Below, piece after piece: positions 30,401 to 41,408 of a stretch of 64,000 nt of DNA. Each line of letters starts with the position of its first letter. Position 1 is the first letter of the stretch. Below the pieces are notes generated by a model, which had not been told where the DNA came from, searched no databases, and saw only the letters and a program-made list of their open reading frames with translations. The position numbers and the translations under genes were made by a program. This DNA comes from Mesostigma viride (lineage: Eukaryota > Streptophyta > Mesostigmatophyceae > Mesostigmatales > Mesostigmataceae). The stretch is from NCBI GenBank assembly GCA_009746045.1, contig RPFO01000276.1, forward strand, positions 1,250,275 to 1,314,274, given 5' to 3'.

Positions 30401-33387
30401 TGGCCCGTGGCCCCTTGCCCCTTGCCCCTTGCCCCTTGCCCCTTGCCCCTTGCCCCTTGCCCCTTGCCCCTGGCCCCTGGCCCCTGGCCCCTGGCCCCTG
30501 GCCCCTGGCCCCTGGCCCCTGGCCCCTGGCCCCTGGTCCCTGGCCCCTGGCCCCTGGCCCCTGGCCCCTGGCCCCTGGCCCCTGGCCCCTGGCCCCTGGC
30601 CCCTGGCCCCTGGCCCCTGGCCCCTGGCCCCTGGCCCCTGGCCCCTGGCCCCTGGCCCCTGGCCCCTGGCCCCTGGCCCCTGGCCCCTGGCCCCTGGCCC
30701 CTGGCCCCTGGCCCCTGGCCCCTGGCCCCTCGCCCCTCGCCCCTCGCCCCTCGCCCCTCGCCCCTCGCCCCTCGCCCCTCGCCCCTCGCCCCTCGCCCCT
30801 CGCCCCTCGCCCCTCGCCCCTCGCCCCTCGCCCCTCGCCCCTCGCCCCTCGCCCCTTGCCCCTTGCCCCTTGCCCCTTGCCCCTTCCCCCTCGCGCCTTG
30901 CGCCTTGCCCCTTGCATCCTGCGTCTTGCATCCTACACCACAGTTGCTGACCCATTTCATGTGGCTGCTGCTGCTTCCAGTTGCCGTATCACTAGCGTGC
31001 CAGCTTTTGCCCAGCTGGATCAGCTGATCCTTGTTGGCCGGTGTGTTGGCGGCTATGATGGCCTCATGGCACCTGGTGGTTTAGCAGGGATGGTGTCCTT
31101 ACTCCACCCGCAATATCAACCACCAGCATCTGCCTCACAGCAGCGGGCTCAATGGGGGGTGGGCATGAGGCGGGACGGGACGGCAGACGGCAGTCATGAT
31201 ATACCACTGGGCATGATAGTAAGAAACATTGACCACATATGGCGGACCACATACGGTCATCCCAGCATACTTGTTTCTTTGTGGGTTTTCCTCCCCCAAA
31301 ACGTCCCTGGTGCCCTGATGGCCCAGCACACTCCAGCGCCCCTCATGCCTGTGCATCACTTCCCTCCCACCCACCCACCACCGCTTGTCCTCCCCCCCCC
31401 CTCCCTCCCCCCTCTGCCAGTTTCAAGGGCACAGATCGCTTCATCCGCAACGTGTCCAACCTGGGCAAGTTCATGCTGGAGGCGAACCTGGACATCACCG
31501 ACTGGGAGGAGCAGGCGGTAGGCACGCTCGTGCACGTAGGGATGTGGGCCACAACTAGAACGGGGCAAGGCGACCCACTAGTGAAGAGGTAGCCCTCGCG
31601 AAGCCTAGAAGGATGCAGTGCATGGTATGCAACACGCGCAAGGATCTGTGGACCTGCGGCGGCACTGCGTCAACACGAGGCGTGCACGTAGGGATACCCC
31701 ATTGGGTGTGCTCTCCCTGTTCAAGGGTGCTCACCACTGAGGTCGCTTAAAGCTCACCTGCCTGTGCTCCCTTGCATCAAATGTGTGCACTTTCTACCCC
31801 GGGTGGGCGGCTGACTTTGTTTGATGGGTGGATGGCTGGAAATCTTTTTGCGGATGGGCAGCTGGACATGTTGGATGCGCAGGCACCCGCCCTGACACAC
31901 ACACCTTTCCTGACACCACAACATCTGGTCCCACAACATCCTCCCTGCGCACGCCACCTGTCGCATTCCCCCTTGTCCAGGACCGCATCGCGGTGGGCTG
32001 GCGCTTCCGCTGCGTGCTGGACCTGCCGTGGACGCCCACGCTTGCAGGTGAGGGGATGCTGCCGTCTGGGTCTGCGTGGCAGCAGTGATGTTTGCTCGCT
32101 GCGCAAGGCTACCACAGAGCTGTTCAGCTCTGCTCCCTCGGCTACTTAGGGGGAGGATAGAGCTCTAGCAGCCTGTGGACGATCGTATACCGTTCCTGGC
32201 CTGTATCACCATGCGGTAACCCAGCCATTATTGGAGCGCTAGTGCCCCACATTTCCCACACATGGCACGTTGCCACTTTTCGGTGTACCCCCAGCAGGAC
32301 GGTGTCTCCTTTTTGCACAAGTTCTCAGTGCCCGCCACTTTTGTGGTTGGTTGCCCTGGTAGCAAACAGCCCAGCACTGCGACAGCTGTCTTCATAACAT
32401 TGGGCTTGTTATGCCACTGCCAACTAAGATGCAGTTGCCTTGCCTGTGGGAGGCTGTTGGCAGATGGAGGCTATCCGTGGTTTCAGTTATCTCCCTTCTC
32501 ATGCTGGATATGGATCTGGCGACCTTGTCCAGGCCTTTAATGCTGTTACATGCCCCACCCCGGCCCACCCTTGTGCCGGATCCATGCCCATGCATGCCTC
32601 CCCCCCGCCCAAATCACCCATGTGCAGCATCGGGGCAGAACACGTATGTGTTTGGAGACAGCGGCCAGGTGGTCAGGTACGCGCTCACCTGGTGCATGTT
32701 AAGGGTGCGTTGAAAGGCTTGGGAAGGAGCTCCCTCCCCCCCACACTTCACCCCCAGTGCATGTTTCTCCCCCCCTGCATGTCTCGTCGAGGCAGTTTCC
32801 ATGTGCCATGGTCAGCAGTGGGCAACCGCGCGTGACATGGTTGTCAGGTCACTGCTGTCATTGCCCATCGGATGTGTCACACATCCGATAGGCAAGTCTA
32901 TAGAGGTCCTCACATGATTGATGGTGACGTCGTGTTCTCAAAGCCAGGCTCATGACGTAGGTTGGCATGAGTCTACTTTCTTGTGAGAGGGATATACGGT
33001 GCTATTGGGCTATGAATGCGTCTAAGCCAGTTGTTCAAATTGTGATGAGCTGGGGTAGGAAATGCACATGACATGACTCATTTCCATTGCCATTACAGAA
33101 GTTGAAACCACTTCTTCCTCTGGCATGATATCTGAATTTTGATGCCTTGAGTCGTTTGCATCTCAACTGAGGTGTTTTCCGGCTGTCATGCCTGTGTGCT
33201 TTGCCCGGGCCTTTCAAATAATAACAGCAAGATGAGCTGACCTAAAGCAACTATGAAAAATTGTTTTTGCTTTATCACATCTAACAGGCACATTGAGCGC
33301 TGGAATATCTCGCCAGTCGATGGCCTACGGCAGCTTGTTCGACCGGGTAGGAAACCTGCAGCCAAGTCAGGTGCTAGCAAGAAGTAA
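27475..33387 (+). CDS. DUF2358 family protein, probably plastid-targeted
   Basis: Six exons join in phase: 27475-27886, 28850-28907, 31421-31517, 31981-32047, 32628-32676 and 33288-33387 (TAA), giving 260 residues from the first ATG; a second ATG is at 27481. The N-terminal ~75 residues are rich in Ser, Arg, Val and Ala with few acidic residues, like a chloroplast transit peptide. The conserved part starts at RKQAAAIIRKDYESSYFVTG and continues EMTTSLYADDCEYADPFV, DRFIRNVSNLGKFM, WRFRCVLDLPWTPTLA, NTYVFGDSGQVVR and HIERWNISPVDGLRQL. This order matches the DUF2358 (SnoaL/NTF2-like fold) proteins of cyanobacteria and plant plastids. No enzyme activity is established for the family to my knowledge. 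About 87 per cent of the gene is intron, mostly satellite DNA. Confidence 0.88.
28362..28764. repeat. (CCCA)n / (CCCG, CCG)n / (CCCA)n satellite
   Basis: About 70 bp of CCCA repeats, then about 190 bp of CCCG/CCG, then about 140 bp of CCCA with occasional slips, all in the first intron of the DUF2358 gene. The minus strand is a continuous run of GGG blocks, which favours G-quadruplex structure. Pro/Arg/Gly-rich open frames here are artefacts. Confidence 0.95.
29421..30925. repeat. 1.5-kb heptanucleotide array with variant blocks
   Basis: The whole stretch keeps a 7-bp period, about 215 units. The order is degenerate CACCTTG/CACCCTG (29421-29505), CCTCCCG (29510-29750), CCCCTTG with interspersed CCCCTGG (29755-30475), a long pure CCCCTGG block (about 30470-30725), CCCCTCG (30726-30850), CCCCTTG again and degenerate CGCCTTG/CATCCTG. 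It lies in the second intron of the DUF2358 gene. All six frames can stay open for over 400 codons because of the repeat. Confidence 0.97.
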
Positions 33388-34823
33388 TGGAAAGGAGCTG
33401 TCTGGAATTTTTTTGGCTTTCCTTCGTTTTATGCCATATCCCGGCACTTTTCACAGACACAGCAAACGTTTCTTAGCTAATCTGTCTGGGTCTGGCTCTG
33501 AATGGTAGCCAGCCATAATTTTCATGTACTTGAGGCTACACATTTCCAGCTCCATCCATTTCCATTGTCCTGTTCAAATGACTCAACAAGTTACGCGGAT
33601 AAAATAACAGCAGGCTTGAGCAACCATGGTCTGGATTCTCCCGATATCTGGCCTGCGCTGGTTGTCTCACTGATAGCAACATCTGGTTGTCAAGCTATCA
33701 TGAGTTTGTTTGAACGCATGTCCTTTAGAGCAGGACACAAGGCCCCAGCTTGGGATGCATACTGTGCAGAAATGCTGATTTCTGGCCTGCACTGGTGGTC
33801 TCCTTCACACTGTAAGTCCCTAATGGAAACAATGTGGAGTGAGGATCTGGGAGGGATCAACTAGGCTGTCACTGCCAGGAGGGCAGGCCACAGCCGAGAG
33901 GTTCACCTTTGCAAGCTAGTGTAATGTAATTAAAAAAAAAAAGAAGAGAGAGAAAGAATCTAAAAAAAGAAAGGCTTCGGTCGACCGTTGCCGTTCGAAC
34001 GGGATATGATTCTGATTTGATTATACAACGGTTAGTTGTCTCACTTCATACAACGGCACTCCGCAGTACTTATTTAGTTTATGCACAATTTGCTATATGT
34101 ACCACGAGCCACAAGCTAGTCACGGTGCATGGCTGACATGACGGCGGCGCCCATATAACTGAATTTCAATTACGGGTGCCAAATCGTGCGGGATCACTTG
34201 CTAATAGGTTGGCCGTAGGCCGGTGTTAAGATATTTACGCACTCTGCATATGCAATATATTCCGGGCGCAATCAATAGAACACAGTTGTCTCACTTAAGG
34301 TGACGGTCCCGGCGCGAATTTTTTGGCGCCGAAAAAATTTGCGGTACTCGTCCGTGTACCTTGAAAAAGTGGTGCACGGTAACGCGCACCCCTACCGGCC
34401 GGAGCTGGCCATGGCGACGTGCTTTCAGGCAGAGTAGGAAAAGATAGCTCACGGAATGCAGAGAATTACTGCATGTGCGAATCTTATACATTCATGATGT
34501 TACTTCGTAGCGGAGTTCGTGCCTTTTGCAGTGTCGATGACTTTATTGATGACCATCGCCACGGGGGTCCAATCTGAAGTTTTCGTCGAGAGAAATAAAT
34601 TTCGAATGCACGCTGGCGGCGGTGATTGTCAGGTTTTATGGGCTTTACTTATCGTCAAGGATGCGTTTAAATTGTTATTGGTATTTAGCTTTAAAAAATT
34701 TGCCCGTCCGGAACGGCAAGATTTCCGTCATGATCGGTAAGACATTCTCCAAGCTCGCGGGATGCGCGTCTTATTATTCCATGGAAGGTTGTTCTTTCTT
34801 GCGCCGCTGGGCGAAGGACAAAT
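33388..34823. other. Intergenic, no recognised gene
   Basis: 3' flank of the DUF2358 gene, then AT-richer DNA. The phrase gttgtctcactt occurs twice (about 34033 and 34287). A 66-codon minus frame (34291-34491) and a 73-codon plus frame (34519-34740) match nothing known to me. Confidence 0.4.
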
Positions 34824-35232
34824 AATTAATTAATTAATTAATTAATTAATTAATTAATTAATTAATTAATTAAACTCGTGCTCCCGTTGGGGAGTCACGG
34901 AGCACCGAAGTGCTTTTAATCCCTGAGTGTGCACATGCAACAGGAGAAAGGGCAGAGACCCCCAGTCTCCTTCATGCCTAAGGCATGCCACAGCTGCATT
35001 CGGGCACGCTAGCTAAACGGACACGCTAACGATCCGGCAATCTGTGGGTGCAATAAGACCCATGTGAGCATGGGCATAACAAGGAGCGTGGGCGAGTAAT
35101 CTGATCATAGCCAGGACGTAGCATGGCTGTACAAGGACCACGCTAAGGCTATGGCTGGTTATGTACCGTGCGTTAGCGGTGCACGTGACTAGATATGTTG
35201 GCGCAGCTAGGCAAATGTTCTAAGCATGACTG
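34824..35232 (-). mobile_element. 3' module of the ORF1-only LINE family, 5'-truncated
   Basis: A (TTAA)n tract (34824-34872) is followed by actcgtgctcccgttgggga and about 350 bp matching 11165-11530 and 37340-37720. Read on the minus strand the tract is the 3' tail and the stem-loop precedes it. The copy is truncated near 35230, where it abuts repeat S2. Confidence 0.75.
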
Positions 35233-35234
35233 CC

Positions 35235-35600
35235 TTGGGAGTACTGAATGTAGCACATATCCCAGAGAAGGAGCATATGGCTTTTAATACATTCTAAGCT
35301 ACTTCCTGCAAGGGTGGGAATGTAAACGACACTTGCTCTAGGTGCACCAAGGGCACCTGCACCCCCGGCCATGATCTATCAAGCTATGCCCCAGCTAAGG
35401 GGGAGCCTGTCATGTGGGGGAAGATCAACATGGCTATACGAGAGCTACGGGCATGGCTTCTCATCATCAGAGAGTGACTCTCTGTATAGGCAGGGCTGAG
35501 CTAATTCTTAATGCAACATCCATGGCGGGGTCCCATTATAGGCAGGGCGTGGCTAAATTCTTAAATGCATCATCCATGGCCATTATCGTGATCAGAAAAT
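35235..35600 (-). repeat. Interspersed repeat S2
   Basis: Matches 12780-13080 over most of its length (aatgtagcacatatccc at the low end, aatgcaacatccatggcg at the high end). It runs directly into a LINE fragment. Confidence 0.65.
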
Positions 35601-36285
35601 TATCGTCCTCACGGTGCTCACGTATGGCGCCGAGGCGTGGACCATCCCACCCAAACTGGCAGCTAGGCTAGACGGCACGGTTTACAGGATGCTCCGACAG
35701 GTCCTTAACGTAGGTTTTTCCGAGCGTCCGTCATCAGAGTCTTTGTATCATGGCATGCCTCGTGTTTCGGACGAGATTAGGCAGCGTATAGGATAGCATT
35801 TGTAGGACACCTTGCCCGCACCAGCCAGGTCGACACCACCCTTGGTCTGGCCGGCCCCCAGCGGCTTGGCCAGCCAGGGCGACACATTCTGACCTGGCCT
35901 GGCCCCGAGGGCATTCCCAAAAGGGTAGGGAAACCTGTCACGAACTACGTTCAGATGCTGCTGGACGACCTAGTGGTCCCAGCCCAGTTTGAGCACCGCA
36001 TCCACTCTCTCTCCCGTCTTTGGACTGCCATGGCACCTGGGACAGGACGCGGTGGAGGAAGATTGTCAAGGCGCACACGCCCGACCCTGTGGGCAAGCCC
36101 CCTCCCCCCAAGCGCGGAGGAGGCGTTTTGATGCGTAGTGTAGTTAGGATTTTCTAGATAGAGCTCTTAGAGTTAGTAAAGGCTATCTAGACTGTTCGAT
36201 CACGCGGCTTCAGTCCTCCACCCCATCCATCATGGAATATGTGCTACATGATCTCCCCACGGAGGCATGTTATAATTTTTTTTTT
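35590..36285 (+). mobile_element. LINE ORF2 C-terminus and 3' end
   Basis: Frame one reads LTYGAEAWTIPPKLAARLDG then YRMLRQVLNV and PRVSDEIRQR. A 2-base insertion near 35790 shifts the frame, after which come FVGHLARTSQVDTTLGLAGP, MLLDDLVVPAQFEHRIHSLS and RWRKIVKAHTPDPVGKPPPP. The 'TYGAEAW...LxxLDGxxxRMLR' block followed by 'VSxxIRxRR..F.GHLAR' is typical of the region after the reverse-transcriptase domain of non-LTR retrotransposons. The 3' end is tgtgctacatgatctcccca with an A/T tail at 36270-36285. Confidence 0.85.
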
Positions 36286-36535
36286 AATGACTGCCTTACG
36301 GCGGCAGTGACTGCCAATGGATACAAGCTAGGGCTATTAGCTAGTCTAGCCCGCGGGGGGCCGGCGTCCACTTCTTATGGTTGATCATCAGGTCCCCGCG
36401 CCCCTCCAGTACACCTTGGGCTTCTGGGGGTCCTGCTTGTGGCGGAGGTATTCCGGCCACAGGTCGCGTCGCTGCTGCTGCTGAGCGGGGGTCAGGTCGT
36501 CGTCCAGCGTCCAGGTGAGGTCGTGCAATTAACCA
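36283..36535 (-). mobile_element. LINE ORF1 C-terminal fragment
   Basis: On the minus strand this encodes the ORF1 terminus (TPAQQQQRRDLWPEYLRH, GDLMINHK) followed by the start of the 3' module. It matches 11580-11760 and 38050-38300 and is truncated on both sides. Confidence 0.7.
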
Positions 36536-36574
36536 CTAGCTACCCCCGATCGTCAAGCGTGACCTAGCTCTTAT

Positions 36575-36990
36575 TCAAGCATGGTCGTCATTCTGACGAC
36601 CCTGACAGCTATATTCGGCGCCGAGACCTGGACACTGACTCAGGAGCTGGAGCAACGACTCGACGGCAACGTCACCAAGATGCTGCGCAAGGCCCTTAAC
36701 ATTCCCTTTGGTTTGCACATTAGTAATGAGGAATCATTTGTACATTGATTTGCCCTATGTTTCCCGCATTATTAGGCACAGGCGCCTGGGCCGGCTAGCC
36801 GGGCACCTGGCCGGCCCGGCGCACAGATCAGGTAGACACATCATCGATAGACTAGCTGGCACCAAGCCCGCCCAGCCTGAAAATATGTCCTCACCTGGGG
36901 TGCCCCAGGCCGGCGCACGGCAGGGCCACCATCCGTGGACGTTTCGTGATAGACTCGGCATGTCCAGACATGTGCTACACTAGACGTGAC
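36575..36990 (+). mobile_element. Second LINE subfamily, ORF2 C-terminal fragment
   Basis: Translation gives FGAETWTLTQELEQRLDGNV and KMLRKALNIPFG, then in another frame DLPYVSRIIRHRRLGRLAGH. The architecture is that of the 35.6-kb copy but the sequence differs, so this is a distinct subfamily. Upstream reverse-transcriptase sequence is absent. Confidence 0.7.
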
Positions 36991-37319
36991 GGGCTAACAC
37001 CCGGGCAGCCTCCTGATTTGTCTGTAATATGGAGGCAGATGGTACGCAATTAGGATAGATGGCATGTAGTGATGAAGGAGACCACCCCCAAGTCTGTGCG
37101 GGGGCTCTGCGTGTGACCGCGTATGGCATTCATAGCGATTCGGGCCGTGGTGCCGGCCCGCAACCCTGTAACTAGGACCTAGATCTAGCTTACACCATGT
37201 CCATTTCACCATCCCATGTTCCCCTCCCAGTTCCCACTGAGGACAATTATGCTCACGTACGCGTGCATGACGCAGTCACGTGTCTATTTAATAATTAATT
37301 GATTAATTAATTCACCTCA

Positions 37320-37722
37320 TCAAATCCCGAATCCGAATTCATTAATTAATTAATTAAACTCGTGCTCGGACCGTTGGCGGGAGTCACGGAGCACCGGAAT
37401 GCTTTTAATCCCTGTGTGTGCACAACAGGAGAAAGGGCAGAGACCCCCAGTCTCCTTCATGCCAAAGGCATGCCACAGCTGCAATCGGACACGCTAAACG
37501 GTCCGGCGATCTGTGGGTGCAACAAGACCAATGTGAGCATGGCGCATAACAAGGAGTGTGGGCAAGTGATCTGAGCATAGCCAGGACGTAGCATGGCTGT
37601 AGAATTAAGGACTAAGCTAAGGCTATATGCGCGGGCTGGTTGTGTACTGTGCGTTAGCGGTGCACGTGACTACCTGTATGTTGGCACAGCTAGGCAAACA
37701 TTCTAAGCATGGCTTCCACGTG
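37320..37722 (-). mobile_element. ORF1-only LINE family 3' module, copy A of an inverted pair
   Basis: The (TTAA)n tail at about 37338-37356, stem-loop region with a small insertion (gctcggaccgttggcgggag) and about 350 bp of module match the 34.8-kb copy. It is followed head-to-head by copy B. Confidence 0.75.
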
Positions 37723-38048
37723 CACCGCAAACGCACGGTACACAACCAGCCATAGCCCGATAGCTTTAAGTCCTTGTACAGCCATGCTACGTCCTGGCTT
37801 CGATCAGATTACTTGCCCACGCTCCTTGTTATGATATGCTCACACGGGTCTTATTGCACCCACAGTATGCCGGATCGTTAGCGTGTCCGTTTAGCTAGCG
37901 CGCCCGAATGCAGCTGTGGCATGCCTTTGGCATGAAGGAGACTGGGGGTCTCTGCCCTTTCTCCTGTTGTGCACACACAGGGATTAAAAGCACTTCGGTG
38001 CTCCGTGACTCCCCAACGGGAGCACGTGTTTTAATTAATTAATTAATT
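37723..38048 (+). mobile_element. ORF1-only LINE family 3' module, copy B (inverted)
   Basis: The reverse complement of copy A, reading from gcacggtacacaaccagcca to gtgctccgtgactccccaac, gggagcacg and a (TTAA)n tail at 38031-38048. Copies A and B form a large imperfect palindrome with almost no spacer. Confidence 0.75.
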
Positions 38049-39640
38049 AATGGCTGCCATAGCGGCAGTGACTACCATGATGGATACAAGATCACCTGGT
38101 TATTCAAGCTATTCTAGCCCGCGGGGGGTCATCCACATCTTGTCATGGTTGATCATCAGGTCCCCGCGCCCCTCCAGTACACCTTGGGCTTCTGGGGCCG
38201 GTCCTGCTAATTGTACGTGGCGGAGGTATTCCGGCCACAAGTCACGACGCTGCTGCTGCTGAGTGGGGGTCAGGTTGTCGTCCAGCGTCCAGGTGAGGTC
38301 GTGCAACCGCTTGCGACAAGAGAGGAACCGCTGCTTGTCCTCACGGTCCGAGGGGGAGGTGAGCAGGACTGGTGGGGGAGCCGCCTTGTCCCGTGAGTCG
38401 AATCCGAATACCCGAATCTTTTTACTCTGCTGGTCGCGGCGTTGCTGCTGCTGGGCTCAGCTGGTGTCAGGTCGATCGTCGTCGAAAGCGATCGACCAAG
38501 GTCCCGATCATGCGCGCCAGCTTCTTGCGGCGAGGGAGGAACCGAACTCGGGCGCTGCTGTGAGAACCACTGGTGGGGGCCCAGCCAATTGTCCCGTGGA
38601 TGGGGCAGGCGGTAAGCGCCCTGCAGTGTCGTATACCTGCACATGCAGCTCCATGCGCGCCAAGAGCTGGTTCCTGAGCTTAATTGCGATCCAGAGCCGG
38701 AGAGTCTGGGGTCTCTCCCGCGGCGCCTTGTCGAGTCGCCTGAGGATAATGCAGAGTCCCCGGGCCGCGGCGGCGGCGCATGTCCGTTCCAGCTAGCTCC
38801 TGTAGCTTGGAGGTATAATGGCAGACACGTGTGTAGTACTCCTACACACAGATCTCGAGTGATTTATCTAGTACCAAATCCGAAAGGCTTGCATCACTCC
38901 CCGGACAGGAGAACTTTTGCGGATGACTGTAGGTGTAAGTTGGCGATGCCATGGTAACCGGAGACGTCCGTCCTATAGTCAGCAAAATTGGTGCGAGAGG
39001 TCCCCAGTTCGATTCCGGTCGGATTCATTTGCAGATCGCGTTTTCCGCGTTTTCCGCGGCCTGGCACTGAACGCAAAGGTTTTCACCTTTGCGGAGTGTC
39101 TGATCAGAATAATGGTGGTGGCACCTGGTAGATAGATATTACCTGAGTTTTGAGCTGCCAGGTCTGCCCATGCAGGAATCATGCGCGAGTCGAGGGTCCG
39201 ATCGCCATGTCCCCACCAGCGGTTCAGCATGGGCGGTAGTCAGTGGCCGTTAATCGCTCGGCGAGTCGCGGGGACCTGCGTGGCCAGGACGTCTACCTTG
39301 GTTACTACATTATATTAGCAACCGATCCCTCCAGCTTCACGGTGCCCTGGCCAACTTTGCCTTCCGCCTAGTTAATTAAGGCGGAAAGTCACAGTGGCCT
39401 GGTGGCCTCGGAAATATCCTGGCTGGGCGGCAATTTGCTCTTGCGTGGCGGTAAACTGCATGGGGCTGGAGCTAGTTGTACGCCGGCACAGTGCGACTTT
39501 GGCTTCAATCTGTGTGCGACTTTGTTGTCAACCTTGGCGGTGATGGTTGAGTGCATGGGCGCGCTATGGTCAAGGCTGCAAGCTGCCCAGCATGATCGCT
39601 GAATCGGCGCCAGCTGCTCCCCCACTACAATGCGGAATTT
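38049..39640 (-). mobile_element. LINE ORF1 remnant, interrupted
   Basis: Minus-strand pieces of ORF1 lie at 38049-38400 (TPTQQQQRRDLWPEYLRHVQ, GDLMINHDK) and 38420-38790 (a second ORF1 copy or subfamily with AQQQQRRDQQSK). At 39140-39640 the sequence parallels 12100-12420, the N-terminal half. The gap 38820-39140 is not ORF1-like and is probably an insertion. All pieces contain stops or frameshifts. Confidence 0.6.
38820..39140 (+). mobile_element. Insertion with a tRNA-like B box
   Basis: This ~320-bp block interrupts the ORF1 remnant. It holds GTTCGATTCC at 39007-39016, a good pol III B box, about 30 bp after an A-box-like tagtcagcaaaattgg. It could be a tRNA-derived SINE. No complete cloverleaf was found and target duplications are unclear. 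Confidence 0.35.
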
Positions 39641-40300
39641 CGGATCATGTCCTGGCTTCAATCAAGGGAGGCTCTCATGCAAGGAGAATGCCTGCGATAT
39701 TTCCGCGCCTGCCGGCCGTCGGCAGCCTGCCAGCAGCGTGCAGGTGAATCTTGAGGCCGGCAGGCCGCCCCCGAAACTCGCCTCACGGATGTCCTGGTCG
39801 TCGCAGTGCATACAGCTGCATATTGGATGGTAGCCCGCAATACTATATACTGGTTGCTGTTCAACAAAGCAGTGATTCCGGCCCAGTTGGGCCAGTCGAT
39901 CTCATGATCGCCGCGGATGGGCGCAGATGAATGTCGCGAGAGCATGCTAAGTGCCTGATGAGAACCTCGTCGATCACATTGTTCTCTGGTGAGCATAGAG
40001 CATTCCAGGAAGCAAAAAATAACCCTGGTTGCCAGCGCCACATTGGCGGACGTCCCATTGGGTACATGGCAGTACGTCAGTGTGTGCGCGTTAATTTTCT
40101 TTGGCGCTGGCGACGAGCTTGGTGTACATGGAGCATTTCGTCGAGTTGTGAGGTAAACTGGGTACGTGGGATAGCTGGGATCTGACAGCGCGAGAGCGTT
40201 TGCAGGAGTTGCGGTTGACCTGCTCAGTATAAATAGCGGAATTCGGTCAATTTGTTTGTCGAGGCTGCGTTTTGACTTTTGCCAGTTGTGGTGGCATCGT
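39641..40300. other. Repeat-rich sequence, not classified
   Basis: No gene was recognised. It lies between ORF1 remnants and the repeat at 40300-40435 and is probably also mobile-element debris. Confidence 0.4.
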
Positions 40301-40435
40301 CACAATATTGCTTTATAGCCGCAGCTGATTATACTGGCGGATGCGTATTGAAAAAGCGCATGCATCGATGCAAGTAGTCCGACCATGAATTTGGGCTCAG
40401 ACGCCAAAGTTCTGAGCTCCGCCGTCATCCATGTC
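40300..40435. repeat. Dispersed repeat shared with 13545-13655 and 52195-52270
   Basis: The block atgcatcgatgcaagtagtc ... gggctcagacgccaaagttctgagctc is shared, with changes, by three places in the window. Confidence 0.6.
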
Positions 40436-40560
40436 CGCTCGTGGCTCGTGGCGCTGTATACTTCGATCGTGGCTGACAGACGCTTTGCTTGGAACGGCGA
40501 ATTAAGCTTCTCCACATCCCGTCCGGCAACGCGCCTACATTTCCCACATCAATAAGAATG

Positions 40561-40806
40561 TCATCACCCACCTTCTTGCCCTCAATGGTCTCTGGCACGT
40601 CGCCATTGGCAATGCGCTGGGCAAGGCCCTCCGCAATGGCCGACTTGCCGACACCGGGCTCTCCAATCAGGCAAGGGTTGTTCTTGGTGCGGCGGCCCAG
40701 GATCTGGGTCACGCGCTCAATCTGGGTCTGGCGGCCCACGACGGGGTCAAGCTTGCCCTGGAACACAACAAGACAGTAGAAAAAGGGGCAGATGGGAAAA
40801 AAAAAA
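40561..40806 (-). pseudogene. Transplanted ClpC exon between 34-bp direct repeats
   Basis: On the minus strand a complete exon (40757-40572, 62 codons) encodes a ClpC segment: [40 protein letters not shown] (Walker A) and [20 protein letters not shown]. It keeps an intron acceptor (tgttccag) before it and a donor (gtgggtga) after it, but no neighbouring ClpC exons exist here. The 246-bp block is bounded by a 34-bp direct repeat (40527-40560 and 40807-40840) and ends on the plus strand in about ten A residues. ClpC is the Hsp100 ATPase of the plastid Clp protease; this copy cannot make it. An A-tract antisense to ClpC plus unspliced junctions suggest retroposition of an antisense transcript, though DNA capture is possible. 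Confidence 0.8.
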
Positions 40807-41408
40807 CAACGCGCCTACATTTCCCACATCAATAAGAATGCATAGATGTTCCTGACCCGGCCGCGCCGCCCTCCATATTCGTATGTACCGCACCCTCCCC
40901 GGCCCGCAACATCCTAGCTTCGGCACATCATCCTGTGCTCACTCGGCCTCGGCCGCCCGGACGTTGATCTGAAAGCCTCCTCCTCTCGATCCCCCTCCGT
41001 CCTGAGTCCTCCCCTGGGACCCTTGAAGCAGCCTCCCTCGGCTCTGGACATGCAGTTTTCCAACAGTAGCTTGGCCTGCAGCTGAACCCTCGGTTGCAGT
41101 ACGGGCATCTCGGTTACATTGGGGGGCAAACTGGCCATGCAAGTGCTGCAGGCTTCAACCCAGCCCTCCAGCCCTTCCTCACATCCCACCACCACCACCA
41201 CCACCACCGGCCCACCGACGATCGAATTCCAGCAAACATCCGAGCGCCTGCACTAGCCCACCTCAAAGCCTTGCATAATAAGGACCTCACGCAAGTTTCT
41301 AATAAACAAGCTTGAACCAGGACAGTACTTCTAATAAGTAGCTAGCTGAACTAGCTGCAAAAAATTAATGCATTCAATCTGAACAGGTCTACAGCTAGTA
41401 GGAACCTT

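Noticed and set aside
29421-30925. Interstitial telomere repeat
   Set aside because: The 7-bp period resembles plant-type telomeres, but the sequence (CCCCTTG, CCCCTGG) is not CCCTAAA and the array lies inside a gene.
29277-31521. Several overlapping frames of 475-585 codons on both strands (PLPLAPC- or ARGKGQG-type repeats)
   Set aside because: They are produced by the stop-free heptamer array in an intron of the DUF2358 gene. All frames are open equally and flanking exons are spliced around it.
40572-40757. Functional ClpC gene
   Set aside because: Only one exon is present, with direct repeats at both ends and no neighbouring exons.
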